A DNA stretch of 64,000 nt from Streptomyces pseudovenezuelae (GCF_001513955.1 NZ_KQ948146.1:637663-701662); one strand, 5' to 3'. Numbered from the stretch's first letter, positions 1 to 8,546 are shown. The notes: a model not told the origin generated them from the letters alone. Made by a program: numbers and translations.

Positions 1-159
1 CCGTACGAGACGGGAGGGGGCGGCGTCCGGCAGCGAGAGGTAGCTGCCGACGGCGAAGTCCGTGCCGACGCGGTCGAGCCACTCGAAGACACGGACCCGC
101 GAGCTGCCGGCGCCCCGCCCGTAGGGGGTGACGGCGTAGCAGTCCGAGCCGTGATCCAC
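1..159 (-). CDS. Glycosyltransferase, GT-B type, N-terminal part (runs off left edge)
   Basis: Only the first 53 codons are in the window; the gene continues to the left. The GTG start at 159 is chosen because GGTGAGGA lies about 4 nt upstream on the minus strand. The visible protein contains TPYGRGAGSSRVR followed by FEWLDR. This matches the first strand and glycine-rich loop of GT-B glycosyltransferases (GT1/GT4 type) that transfer sugars from nucleotide donors during polysaccharide assembly. Its promoter region carries a 25-bp palindrome shared with the other end of the cluster (13561-13585). The donor and acceptor cannot be told from this fragment. Confidence 0.75.
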   Translation of the reverse strand, partial: MDHGSDCYAVTPYGRGAGSSRVRVFEWLDRVGTDFAVGSYLSLPDAAPSRLVR

Positions 160-184
160 GGATCCTCACCGCCAGTGTGAGCCG

Positions 185-231
185 AGTCTGCACCATACGA
201 CGTGTCTGTAAATATACGACGTATACATACA
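185..231 (-). promoter_or_regulatory. Promoter with overlapping 25-bp palindromic operator (site A)
   Basis: On the minus strand a -35-like TTTACA (207-212) and a -10-like CAGACT (185-190) are 16 bp apart, ahead of the GTG at 159. The palindrome at 207-231 has the form TGTA-N2-TATACG-N-CGTATA-N2-TACA with every symmetric position matching, and its edge coincides with the -35. A near-identical site is at 13561-13585 beside a TetR gene. The rest of 160-282 shows nothing else I can interpret. Confidence 0.7.
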
Positions 232-282
232 GCTTAGGCACAGCTCGCGGCGGGGGACAACCGCGCGGTCCTGAAGATCGCC

Positions 283-1356
283 CTAGGAGATCTGGGGGGC
301 GACGTTGGTGAAGGTGTTGCCCGACGTGTTCCCGAGGAAGGAGTTGTAGTTCAGGATCCCCGGAGACAGGTTCGAGAACCGGTTGTCGGTGATGTCGGGC
401 CTGATGCCGTAGTTCAGCTCGACGCCGGCTCCCCCGGCGTCGTGGAACTCGTTTCCCGTGACCGTGACCGTACTGGCGTTGAGCGTTCCGCTGTTGTCGC
501 CGATGATCAGGCACGCGGCGCTGAGTCCGGCACCGCTGACATTGTTGTTCCTGAACACGATGTTCCTGCCGACGCAGTTGAACATGCAGGCCAGAATTCC
601 GTACCGGGAACCGGTGCCGGAAAGGGCCGCACGCGTGATCGTGTTGTATTCGACCAGGATGTCGTCGATCACGTCGGTGACCGCGTTCCGCTCGATGTCG
701 ATCGCGCCCGGCATATCGGGCCGCGCCATGTTCGTGAACGTGTTGTGGTGCACATGGACATTGGTCCCGGACGTGACACTGACACCGTTGCGGTTGTCGT
801 TGGCCGCGGTGAACGTGCAGTCGCGGACCTCGATGGTGTGTCCGGTGTTTCCGCCGGAACCGACGTTGATGTAGACGCCGTCGCCGATGATGTTGTAGAA
901 GTCGCAGTCCGTGACCAGGACGTTGCTGTAATTGCCGTGCACTCGCACCTGGTGACGGTGCTGGTTCCAGGTGCCGCCCTGGTTCTGGTTGTTGCCGTCG
1001 AACTTCAGGCCGTCGATGGTGACGCCGTTTCCGCCCACGCGAAGTATGCCGTCGTCACTGCTGTCCGTCGTGGACGAATTCGCGGTCCTCAGAATCGCGC
1101 CGTTGCCCTCGACATAACACCCGGCCGGTATCAGCAGATCACTGACGGTGTACGTCCGGTCCGACGGAAACCGCAGCCGCTTGCCGGCGGCCGCGTTCGC
1201 CGCGAGCTGCGGTGTCGCATAGTCCGTGACCAGGACGACGTCGGTATCCACCACGCTCTTGGCGGGGTGGGGAGGCTTCGCGGCGAGAAGCGGGAGGGCC
1301 ATCAATCCCAGCATTGATCGGCGGGACAGCGGGCTGGACCTGGAAAAGATGCCCAC
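283..1356 (-). CDS. Secreted right-handed parallel beta-helix protein
   Basis: 357 residues from a GTG at 1356, chosen because AGGAGGT sits 5 nt upstream; longer frames with starts up to 1524 have no such site. The N-terminus has a twin-arginine-like signal (SRRSML followed by a hydrophobic GLMALPLLAA stretch), so export by Tat is likely. The remainder is a series of short repeats rich in N, G, V and T (GVTIDGLKF, NVLVTDCDF, HTIEVRDCTF, NIVFRNNNV patterns) typical of PbH1/pectate-lyase-3 beta-helices. In a polysaccharide cluster such proteins are usually lyases, hydrolases or epimerases acting on the product. I see no catalytic signature that decides between them. Confidence 0.75.
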   Translation of the reverse strand: MGIFSRSSPLSRRSMLGLMALPLLAAKPPHPAKSVVDTDVVLVTDYATPQLAANAAAGKRLRFPSDRTYTVSDLLIPAGCYVEGNGAILRTANSSTTDSSDDGILRVGGNGVTIDGLKFDGNNQNQGGTWNQHRHQVRVHGNYSNVLVTDCDFYNIIGDGVYINVGSGGNTGHTIEVRDCTFTAANDNRNGVSVTSGTNVHVHHNTFTNMARPDMPGAIDIERNAVTDVIDDILVEYNTITRAALSGTGSRYGILACMFNCVGRNIVFRNNNVSGAGLSAACLIIGDNSGTLNASTVTVTGNEFHDAGGAGVELNYGIRPDITDNRFSNLSPGILNYNSFLGNTSGNTFTNVAPQIS

Positions 1357-1548
1357 GGGCAACCTCCTGAACGAATTGCGGCCGGGGTCTACGAGCCTCG
1401 GAGCATATGGCGACAACCCGAACACCGGAACTCCCGAAACTTTCACGCCCTCGCGGCACAGCGCGATTCCGGCTGAATCACCGTGCCGGGACTGCCGATT
1501 GACAGGGAATGTGGCGTCGACCACAGCGGCACCGGGTCGATGTCTTTG

Positions 1549-2388
1549 TCAGTTGTTCTCCGGGCTGCCGGCGGCGCCCGACGGGCCTGCCGCCGGCAGC
1601 CGTAGCCCGCGAAAGGACGCCCTGGCCGGATGGAAGGCGCGGCGGCCGTCCGGAGCCGCCAGCTCCGCGGAGACGGTGTCGGGGTCGACACTCGCCCCCA
1701 CGGCATTGAAGTACCGGTCGTCGACCGCGGAGTGCCACGCGTGCCGGAAGCCGGTGTCGGCGACCGGATGCCCCAGGAGCTGCGCGAACAGGGGGTAGCG
1801 GAGTTCGTCGTTGCCGAGGTCGGGGGGATCGGCCGCCGCGTAGTCGTGCAGGAAGGCCCGGGGAAAGCAGGGCCCGACGCCGAGACAGCCGTACGGGGTC
1901 CCGTCGTAGCCGAAGGCGGTGCGGGCGTAGCCCAGCAGCTCGCGCCACTCCCGCGCCTCGTCCCGCCCGGCGAGCCAGCGCCAGTCCCCGCCGATCACGC
2001 TCAGGGGCGTCAGGGCGGTCAGACCGACGGCTTCGGGCGGTACGGAGGCGTAGAGCCGGTCGAGCGGTTCCGTGAGCAGCAGGTCCCACTCGACGAGATG
2101 CAGCACGTCGAAGGAGAGCCGGTGACCTTGCTCGCGGTACCAGTCCAGCAGGACCAGATCGCCGTTCTTCCAGTTCCAGTGGCCGTCGCGAGGGGAGCAG
2201 TAGAGGGTGTCGAGTCCGAGCAGTCGTCTGCCGGTCGCCCTGCAGGCCGCTTCGCGCACCCCGCCCCCACCCCCGAAGATGCCGTGCACGCTCACACCGG
2301 GGTTGAGCCGGCGCAGGAGTCCGACGCGGACCCGGCTGATCAAGGGGTCGCGATGGAAGCGGAAGACGGCCACCCGCTCGATGGACAT
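1549..2388 (-). CDS. Hypothetical protein, possibly glycosyltransferase-related
   Basis: 279 residues; I do not recognise the family with certainty. The start (VAVFRFHRDPLISRVRVGLLRRLNPGVSVHGIFGG, given here in outline) resembles a first beta-alpha unit of a nucleotide-sugar-binding fold. Later there are conserved-looking aromatic and acidic stretches (DWYREQGH, LVEWDLLL, GNDELRYPLFAQLLG). There are no membrane segments. The ATG at 2388 is preceded at the usual leaderless distance by TAAAAT (2395-2400). It is divergent from the GT8-like gene at 2443 and upstream of the beta-helix gene on the same strand, so a role in the same glycan pathway is inferred only from position. Confidence 0.6.
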   Translation of the reverse strand: MSIERVAVFRFHRDPLISRVRVGLLRRLNPGVSVHGIFGGGGGVREAACRATGRRLLGLDTLYCSPRDGHWNWKNGDLVLLDWYREQGHRLSFDVLHLVEWDLLLTEPLDRLYASVPPEAVGLTALTPLSVIGGDWRWLAGRDEAREWRELLGYARTAFGYDGTPYGCLGVGPCFPRAFLHDYAAADPPDLGNDELRYPLFAQLLGHPVADTGFRHAWHSAVDDRYFNAVGASVDPDTVSAELAAPDGRRAFHPARASFRGLRLPAAGPSGAAGSPENN

Positions 2389-2394
2389 AGGGCA

Positions 2395-2436
2395 ATTTTA
2401 GGCATACAGGACAGTATGAACATTTCGCCCTAGAAT
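2395..2436. promoter_or_regulatory. Back-to-back leaderless promoters sharing an inverted repeat
   Basis: For the plus-strand gene, AGGACA (2408-2413), a 17-bp spacer and TAGAAT (2431-2436) end 6 nt before the GTG at 2443. For the minus-strand gene, TAAAAT (read from 2400 to 2395) ends 6 nt before the ATG at 2388. Both mRNAs are therefore probably leaderless. CATAC-N6-GTATG (2403-2418) lies over the plus-strand -35 and in the minus-strand spacer, so a single bound protein could affect both promoters. Confidence 0.6.
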
Positions 2437-2442
2437 CGGATC

Positions 2443-3447
2443 GTGGACGACTCCCCCGCCCCGCTTCCGGGCGTCGCGTTCTACACGGTCGCCGACCAGC
2501 GGTTCTTCCCGGGGCTGGTGGCACTGCTCAACTCCCTGCGACTGACGGGCCACACCGAGCCCCTGATCGTCGTGGACATCGGTCTGTCGCCCGGGCAACG
2601 GGAGCTGCTCGCGGACCACGTCACCCTCGTGGAACCGCCCTCGCCCGACATGCCCGCGGTGTTCCTCGCCCCCTACGGCCCCCGGCAGTGCCCTGCGGAG
2701 GTGGCGGTCCTCATCGACGCGGACATCATCGTCACCCGGCCGCTGACGGAGATCACGCAGGCGGCGGGGCAGGGGCGGATCGCGGCGTTCGTCGACTGCC
2801 TGCCCAACAGCAACCGCTTCCACCCCGAGTGGGAGACCACCCTCGGCCTCGGCCCGCTGTACCGCAGGCCCTATCTGAACGCGGGCTTCCTGGCCTATCC
2901 GCACACGCTGACCGACCGCCTGCTGCCGCCGTGGACGCAGGGGCAGCAGACCATCGGCATCGCGCACAGCAGATACGGCAGTGCCACGCTCGACGACCCC
3001 TTCTACTTCGCCGACCAGGACGTGCTCAACGCGGTGCTGTCGGCCCGGTTCGAGACCGGTGAACTGCTCGTCCTCGACCACCGGTTGGCCCCGCATCCGC
3101 CGTTCCCGGGCCTGACGCTGGCCGACCGGCACCGCCTGACGTGCCGTTACGGCGACGGCACCGAGCCCTTCCTGCTCCATCACGTCCTGGCCAAGCCATG
3201 GCTCAAGGCCACCCGGGACACGCTCTACTCCACCCTCATGACGCGGTTGCTCCTGGAACCCGATGTCGCCCTTCCGCTGGACCCGCCCAGCCTGCCGCTC
3301 CGGCTGCGGGAGGGCCGGGCGGCCGCGCTCGACCGTCGCCGGGCCGACGCGGTGACCTTCGTCCACGACCACGGCCGCCGCCAGCTCGGCCGGTTCGGCA
3401 TCAGGACGCGGCTGGCCCGTTGGCGTTCACGGCAAGCCGCGCGCTGA
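2443..3447 (+). CDS. Glycosyltransferase, GT8-like (GT-A fold)
   Basis: 334 residues from a GTG that directly follows a -10-like TAGAAT, so probably translated from a leaderless mRNA. The protein opens with a strand and loop typical of GT-A enzymes (VAFYTVADQRFFPGLVALLNSL). It has the metal-binding DxD signature as VLIDADIIV near residue 90, a YLNAGFLAY acceptor-side motif, and YFADQDVLN near residue 190, all as in the GT8 family of retaining sugar transferases. It has no membrane segment, so it probably acts at the cytoplasmic face on the lipid-linked repeat unit. The flippase gene starts 7 nt after its stop, which makes the two a likely operon. Confidence 0.8.
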   Translation: MDDSPAPLPGVAFYTVADQRFFPGLVALLNSLRLTGHTEPLIVVDIGLSPGQRELLADHVTLVEPPSPDMPAVFLAPYGPRQCPAEVAVLIDADIIVTRPLTEITQAAGQGRIAAFVDCLPNSNRFHPEWETTLGLGPLYRRPYLNAGFLAYPHTLTDRLLPPWTQGQQTIGIAHSRYGSATLDDPFYFADQDVLNAVLSARFETGELLVLDHRLAPHPPFPGLTLADRHRLTCRYGDGTEPFLLHHVLAKPWLKATRDTLYSTLMTRLLLEPDVALPLDPPSLPLRLREGRAAALDRRRADAVTFVHDHGRRQLGRFGIRTRLARWRSRQAAR

Positions 3448-3454
3448 ACCCCGC

Positions 3455-4951
3455 ATGGGTGCCGGGCGGCCGCGCGGTGAGGACGAGGCTCTCTCGGGCA
3501 GCGAGCTGAGACGACGGGCCAAGGCGGGCGTCTTCGTCGTCAGCACCCGCGGCCTGGTGATCCTTCTGCTGGGGTTCGCCGGGAACGTGGTCGTGGCCCG
3601 GCTGCTCGACCCCCACGACTTCGGTGTGGTCGCCATCGGCATGTCCTTCGTGCTGTTCGCCGGGCTCGTCTCCGACGGCGGCCTCGGCGCCGGGCTCATC
3701 CGGCGCGAGGAGCCCCCGACCCGGCAGGAACTCGGTGCCCTGAGCGCGCTGCAACTGGGCGTGACCCTGGCGATGGCCGCTCTCGCCGCGGCGCTGGCGG
3801 TCCCGCTCGGCCGGGTCGCCTCGGTCACCGCCGTCATGGTCGCCTCCATGCCGCTGGTCGCCCTGCAGTTCCCGGGCCGCATCCTGCTGGAGAGGTCCCT
3901 TCGCTACCGGCGGCTGGTGGCGGTGGAGATGTCCCAGGTGCTGTGCTACCAGGCATGGGCGATCGGCACCGTGGCGGCCGGGTTCGGCGTGTGGGGGCTC
4001 GCGACCGCGACCGTGGTCCGCGCGCTGGCCGGAGCGGTGGTGATGGCGTTCGTGTGTCCCGCCGGACTGGTGCGGCCCCTGCCGACGTTCCGGCTCGTCC
4101 GACCGCTCGTGGGGTTCGGCCTGCGGTTCCAGGCGGTCAACGCGACCTGGCTGCTGCGCGACCAGGTCCTCAACGTGTGCGTCGCGTCCTTCGGCGGGGT
4201 CGCGCAGCTCGGCCTGTGGGCCCTCGCCAAACGGCTGATGGAGGTGCCGTACCTGATTCTGCAGTCGCTGTGGCGGGTCTCGTTCCCCACGATGTCCCGG
4301 CTGGCCGCCGACGAGGTGCGCACGACGCGCCTGGTCCAGCAGGCCCTCGACATCACCACGGTCGGGATGGGTTTCGTCCTGACCGCCCTCGCGGGGTCGG
4401 CGCCGGGGCTGGTGCCCGGCCTCTTCGGACCCCAGTGGCGGGACGCCGCCGCGGTCGTCCCCGGCGCCTGTCTGGGACTGGCCGTGGGCGGGGCGGTCTC
4501 GGTGGCCACCCAGGGATACCTCTACGCGCTCGGCGACGCGCGCACCGTGCTGCGGGCGAGCCTCCTCCAGGCGGTGACCTGGTTCGCCGTCACCCTGCCG
4601 CTGCTCGTGCCGCTCGGTGTGGCGTCCGTGGGCCTGGGCTGGTTCGCGGGCGCGGTCGTCGAGGCGCTGGTGCTCGGCCGGGCCACCACCCGAAGGATCC
4701 CGGTCCGGCTGTTGCGCCCGCTGCTCGCCCCGGTCCTCGTCGGGACGGGCTCGTCGGCACTGGGCTGGGCGGTGTCCGTACGGGGCGGCGGCACCCTGTG
4801 GTCGGGCCTGGCCGGCGGCGGCTGTTCCGCGGTGCTCTTCGCCGTCGGCATGACCGTCGCGGACCGGCGGCTGGTGCGTCGGACGTGCGGTTTCGCCGCC
4901 AGCTCGGTACGTGCCGCGCTCTCCCGCGACCGGGAGGAGGACGGCGGGTGA
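3455..4951 (+). CDS. Wzx-type oligosaccharide flippase
   Basis: 498 residues with about 12-14 hydrophobic segments and the layout of the MOP/polysaccharide-synthesis (Polysacc_synt) exporters that flip undecaprenyl-linked repeat units across the membrane. Typical features are the N-terminal RAKAGVFVVSTRGLVILLLG segment followed by ARLLDPHDFGVVAIG, the common signature of this family, and the mid-protein QVNxxxx-like WLLRDQ region. The C-terminus ends in a short basic tail. It follows the GT8-like gene with a 7-nt gap. The convergent O-methyltransferase ends 47 bp beyond its stop. Confidence 0.88.
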   Translation: MGAGRPRGEDEALSGSELRRRAKAGVFVVSTRGLVILLLGFAGNVVVARLLDPHDFGVVAIGMSFVLFAGLVSDGGLGAGLIRREEPPTRQELGALSALQLGVTLAMAALAAALAVPLGRVASVTAVMVASMPLVALQFPGRILLERSLRYRRLVAVEMSQVLCYQAWAIGTVAAGFGVWGLATATVVRALAGAVVMAFVCPAGLVRPLPTFRLVRPLVGFGLRFQAVNATWLLRDQVLNVCVASFGGVAQLGLWALAKRLMEVPYLILQSLWRVSFPTMSRLAADEVRTTRLVQQALDITTVGMGFVLTALAGSAPGLVPGLFGPQWRDAAAVVPGACLGLAVGGAVSVATQGYLYALGDARTVLRASLLQAVTWFAVTLPLLVPLGVASVGLGWFAGAVVEALVLGRATTRRIPVRLLRPLLAPVLVGTGSSALGWAVSVRGGGTLWSGLAGGGCSAVLFAVGMTVADRRLVRRTCGFAASSVRAALSRDREEDGG

Positions 4952-4998
4952 GCGCCGGAGCGGCCCGGAACCCGAGCGACGCCGGGCCCCGGGGCCTG

Positions 4999-5757
4999 TC
5001 ACGGCTTGACGGCGATCCGCCCCTCGTCCATCCGCAGCAACAGCAGCCGTTCACCGGTCTTTCGCAGGAACTCGTCCACCGCCTCGCGTGAGCCCTGCCA
5101 GGTGCCGTAGTCGTCGATGAGCAGCACGCCGCCGGAGACCAGACGCGGATACAGGTGCTCCAGTTCGTGCCGGGTGGAGGTGTACCAGTCCGTGTCCAGG
5201 CGCAGGATCGCGATCCGCTCGGGCGCCCGGTCGGGCACGGTCTCCTCGACCAGGCCCTGCACGTAGTGGATCCGCTCCTTCGGGTACGGGATGCGCGCGA
5301 AGGCGGACCTGACATCCTCAAGGCTCGCCACGGCCCGGATCAGACTGTCCGGGTCCGAGTCCGCGAGCAGGCGGTCGGCCGGCTCGCCGTCGTGTCTGCG
5401 GTCGTGCCCGGTCGGCGGCGGCATGCCCTCGAACGTGTCGAACAGGTACAGGTCGCGGTCGGTGACGCCGAGCGAGAGAAGGGTGCGCGCCACGGCGTGC
5501 ATGCTGCCGCCGCGCCAGACCCCGCACTCCAGTACCGCGCCCGGGACGCGGTGGCGTACGACGTAACGGGTCGCCAGGATCAGCGCGTTGACCCGCTCGG
5601 GAGGCGTCATGGAGTACGGCCGGACCGCCGTGATCACCGCTTTCGCCTCTTCGTCGTAGTCGGCGGGGTAGTCGGGCACGGCCGACCGGGACACCCGGTG
5701 GACCTCGAACCCCGTGACGCGTCGCAGTCTCGCGTTCACCGCTCCTGTCCATGACAT
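4999..5757 (-). CDS. TylF/MycF-type sugar O-methyltransferase
   Basis: 252 residues of the macrocin O-methyltransferase family (TylF, Pfam PF05711), which methylates sugar hydroxyls with SAM and Mg2+. Visible signatures are VLECGVWRGGSM (SAM-binding loop, about residue 75), LYLFDTFEGMPPP, and LRLDTDWYTSTRHELEHLYP followed closely by GGVLLIDDYG, which supplies the metal-binding aspartates. The start ATG is 4 nt downstream of the polymerase stop, so the two are co-transcribed. It probably methylates a glycosyl residue of the cluster's product, perhaps as a capping or decorating step. A free-standing natural-product role is less likely here. Confidence 0.85.
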   Translation of the reverse strand: MSWTGAVNARLRRVTGFEVHRVSRSAVPDYPADYDEEAKAVITAVRPYSMTPPERVNALILATRYVVRHRVPGAVLECGVWRGGSMHAVARTLLSLGVTDRDLYLFDTFEGMPPPTGHDRRHDGEPADRLLADSDPDSLIRAVASLEDVRSAFARIPYPKERIHYVQGLVEETVPDRAPERIAILRLDTDWYTSTRHELEHLYPRLVSGGVLLIDDYGTWQGSREAVDEFLRKTGERLLLLRMDEGRIAVKP

Positions 5758-5761
5758 GACG

Positions 5762-7036
5762 TCAGATCCTTCCGCGGGAGGACAGCGCGGGCGGGAACTC
5801 CTCGGACGCGCGGACCAGCGTGGTGGCGAGGCCGATGGAGAGGTAGAAGAGCACCCGAAGGACCGTGCCCTCGAAGCTCGACTCGACCGCGAAGACGAAG
5901 AGTTGGGCGACGAGCGTGAAGCCGACGACCCGGGCCACCGCGCTCGTGCGCCACCGGGAGAAGAAGAACACGGCCGTCCCGATCAGCACGGCCGAGACGA
6001 AGAGGCCCAGCGGGACACCGAAGTACACCATCTGCTGGAGATAGGTGTTGTGGACCCGCGCCAGGAACCACATCCCCTCGGGCGCCGCTCCCCCGCCGTA
6101 GCCGAGAACCGGCCGGTCCGCGATCTTCTCGATCGCGTCGACGGCGAACTGCGAGCGGATGAAGACGTTGACCAGGCTGAAGCGGCTGGCCAGCAGCGTG
6201 TCCGGCACCAGCCGGTACAGCAGCGCCACACCGGCGGCGGCCAGCGCGACGACGGCGAGGACCTTCCCGGCCACCCGGCCGCCGGCGTGCTGTCTCCTCA
6301 ACAGGCCTCCCAGGCCCGCGAGTACCGCTGCCGTCACCAGTCCGAGGATCACCCCGCGGGAGAGCGTGCAGACGACCGCGACGAGCGTGACACAGCCGGC
6401 CAGGGTGCACCGCCGGTCGTGCCGCACATGGCCCCAGTACAGGAGGAGGGGGACGAAGAAGGCCAGCACGGTGGCGAGGTTGTTCGAGGGCCCCAGGGCG
6501 GGGTGGGAGAGCCTGGTGTAGTACGAGAGATACCGGTCGGAATCGGGGGGCAGCCCGGTCTCCTCGGGACCGAAGCCGGGGACCCTCAGCAGGAGGAGTA
6601 CGGCGGGAACGACGAGCAGACAGCTGTAGCGCCTGATGTACGTCATGACCCGGCCGGGCGAGGCCCCGCTCAGCTCCCGCACGACGAAGAGGTAGGCGAC
6701 GATGCCCTCCGCGTACACGAGCGCGGCACGGAACGTCGCGCCCCGGTCCTGCGTCCACAGCATCGACATGCCGCAGATGACGGCCGGGATGCACAGCAGG
6801 GCGAAGAGTTTCGGGTAGCCGACGTCCGGCGGCCTGAAGGCCAGGTCCACGAACAGGGTGATCGCGACGACGCCCAGCAGAATGTCCAGCACCGAGACCG
6901 AGTTGATCCCCGGCACGGAACTGGCCAGGCGCATCGGCATCGCGGCCGCGATCAGGACCAGCATCAGCAGGACGCGGGGGCGGGCGCCGGGGCCCACCCC
7001 GGTGTCGTGCCGGGCGGGAGCCCGTGCGGTCGTCAT
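5762..7036 (-). CDS. O-antigen ligase/polymerase-like membrane protein (Wzy-like)
   Basis: 424 residues from the ATG at 7036, preceded by a GGGGGCAGG purine-rich stretch. A longer frame exists, but this start avoids overlap with the upstream gene. There are about 10-12 membrane segments and one large periplasmic-side loop near residues 290-350 (RFSLVNVFIRSQFAVDAIEK, then GYGGGAAPEGMWFLARVHNTYLQ). The VHNTYLQ element after a glycine-rich loop is the classical Wzy_C/WaaL signature. It would polymerise flipped repeat units outside the membrane. It lies between the co-polymerase and the O-methyltransferase, as expected for a Wzx/Wzy-dependent system. Confidence 0.85.
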   Translation of the reverse strand: MTTARAPARHDTGVGPGARPRVLLMLVLIAAAMPMRLASSVPGINSVSVLDILLGVVAITLFVDLAFRPPDVGYPKLFALLCIPAVICGMSMLWTQDRGATFRAALVYAEGIVAYLFVVRELSGASPGRVMTYIRRYSCLLVVPAVLLLLRVPGFGPEETGLPPDSDRYLSYYTRLSHPALGPSNNLATVLAFFVPLLLYWGHVRHDRRCTLAGCVTLVAVVCTLSRGVILGLVTAAVLAGLGGLLRRQHAGGRVAGKVLAVVALAAAGVALLYRLVPDTLLASRFSLVNVFIRSQFAVDAIEKIADRPVLGYGGGAAPEGMWFLARVHNTYLQQMVYFGVPLGLFVSAVLIGTAVFFFSRWRTSAVARVVGFTLVAQLFVFAVESSFEGTVLRVLFYLSIGLATTLVRASEEFPPALSSRGRI

Positions 7037-7067
7037 GACCTGCCCCCGCTCCGCTTCCCGCGCCCGC

Positions 7068-8546
7068 TCACCGGGGTTCCGCCTTCGACGCGCCCCGGGG
7101 CCCGGCACCGTTTCCCGGGGACCACTCGGCCGTGTGGGACCGGCCGTGGTCCTCGCGCCGGACCTGGCGCCCGTCCAGGCGGGTGGGGGCCGAGACGGCC
7201 GACACGTACGGCCTGCTGCGCCGTCCGCGCTCCCCGCTGAGCACGGTGCCCAGGATCTTGACGCCGACCGAGCGCAGGCGCTGGACGCACTGCACGAGGT
7301 CCGGCATCCGGGTCGCCATGGCCTCGGTCACGAGGATCACCTGGCCCACGGCACGGGCCACGGTCGTCGCGTCGCTCCGGGTCAGCACGGGGGGTGCCAC
7401 GAGGATCACGGCATCGGCCCGTCGCATGAGCCGCCTGCACAGTTCGGCGACGTCCGCCTTCCGCAGCGGTGCGGCCTCGGTCCCGGGCTCCGTCCCGCTC
7501 CCGGCGAGCATGCGCAGGGGCACGTCCTCACGCCACGCCCGCAGCGCGTCCTCCAGGCCGGCACTGCCCTCCAGGACGTCCGCGAGGGACCAGGGCGACG
7601 ACAGGCCGAGGAGGTCGGCCAGTCGTCCCCGGGAGCTCTGGGCGTCGACCACGATCGTCGGCGTGCCGCTCTCGGCCAGGGCGATCGCCAGTCCGGCGGC
7701 GACGGCGGCCGCCTCGTCCTCGCGGACGGGTGACGTCACCACGTACGCCCGTGGTCCGGGGCCGCGGCCGGCGATCTCGGTGGTCAGGGCCAGCCACCGG
7801 TAGGCCTGGGCCTGCGTCGGGGATCCGGGCAGTCCGGACCGGAACTCCCTGTCCCGGTTGCGCCCGCCCCGGGGCAGGACACCGAGGACGTCGACGTCCG
7901 TGCCCTGCTCCAGATCCTGGACGTCACGGATCCGGGTGTCCGTGACCTCGCGGACGACCGCCCAGAGCAGTCCGAGCAGGAGGCCCGCGGCGAGGCCGAG
8001 GACGATGTCGAAGCTCTTGTGCGGGGACACCGGGTGGTCGAGGAGCTGGACGGGATCCAGCGTTCTGACGTTGATCACCGGCGCCTGCCCGGCGCCCTGC
8101 TGCCCGGAGTTCTCGGCGGACGAGACGATTCTCGAGAACGCCGGTCCCAGCGCCTGCGCGATGTCCTGCGCCCGCTGGGCCGAACGGTCCTTGACCGTGA
8201 CGTCGATGACCGCCGTGTCGGTCGGGTTGCTCGCCGTGATGTGGCTCTTCATGTGCTCGACCGAGTACGGCAGCCCCAGTTGGTCAGTGAGCTGACGCAG
8301 TACCGCCTGGCCGGTCAGCAGCGTCGTGTAGGACTTGGCGCGCTGCTGGGACAGGAGCGCGCCCTGGTAGGCCTGGCTCGAATCCTCGCCGGGGGCGGTG
8401 ACGGTCACCAGCATCTGGGCCTTGGCCGCGTAGACCGGCGGCTGCGACTGGGCCACCGCCGCGCCGGCGGCCGCGCCCAGGAGCGTGAACAGGAGGATCG
8501 CCACCCAGTGGAAGCGCAGCAGGCGGCGGTAGGCTTTCAGGTCCAT
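7068..8546 (-). CDS. Polysaccharide co-polymerase (Wzc/CapA-B type) with decayed kinase domain
   Basis: 492 residues: a chain-length-determinant (Wzz) domain with membrane helices near 14-33 and 180-198, then a cytoplasmic domain with the layout of a bacterial tyrosine kinase. The kinase motifs are degenerate. The P-loop position reads TSPVREDEAAAV (271-282) with no GK[S/T]; the Walker A' position reads IVVDAQ (298-303) instead of DAD/DSD; the Walker B position reads AVILVAPP (379-386) with no aspartate. There is no C-terminal tyrosine cluster. It probably sets chain length structurally, without ATP-dependent phosphorylation. The start overlaps the end of the upstream glycosyltransferase by 10 bp. 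Confidence 0.85.
   Translation of the reverse strand: MDLKAYRRLLRFHWVAILLFTLLGAAAGAAVAQSQPPVYAAKAQMLVTVTAPGEDSSQAYQGALLSQQRAKSYTTLLTGQAVLRQLTDQLGLPYSVEHMKSHITASNPTDTAVIDVTVKDRSAQRAQDIAQALGPAFSRIVSSAENSGQQGAGQAPVINVRTLDPVQLLDHPVSPHKSFDIVLGLAAGLLLGLLWAVVREVTDTRIRDVQDLEQGTDVDVLGVLPRGGRNRDREFRSGLPGSPTQAQAYRWLALTTEIAGRGPGPRAYVVTSPVREDEAAAVAAGLAIALAESGTPTIVVDAQSSRGRLADLLGLSSPWSLADVLEGSAGLEDALRAWREDVPLRMLAGSGTEPGTEAAPLRKADVAELCRRLMRRADAVILVAPPVLTRSDATTVARAVGQVILVTEAMATRMPDLVQCVQRLRSVGVKILGTVLSGERGRRSRPYVSAVSAPTRLDGRQVRREDHGRSHTAEWSPGNGAGPRGASKAEPR

Noticed and set aside
2403..2418. CATAC-N6-GTATG as a third copy of the cluster palindrome
   Set aside because: It lacks the TATACG/CGTATA core and has a different spacing, so it is treated as a separate inverted repeat.
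4952..4998. Terminator between the convergent flippase and methyltransferase genes
   Set aside because: A CCGGGCCCCGG palindrome is present, but it is short, has no T-run on either strand and is expected by chance in such GC-rich sequence.
3401..5002. Long antisense frame opposite the flippase gene, and similar long frames elsewhere (for example 20019-22157, 50085-54203)
   Set aside because: They are shadows of real genes in GC-rich DNA: compositions dominated by R, G, P and A, no conserved motifs, and they run opposite or out of phase with clearly recognisable proteins.
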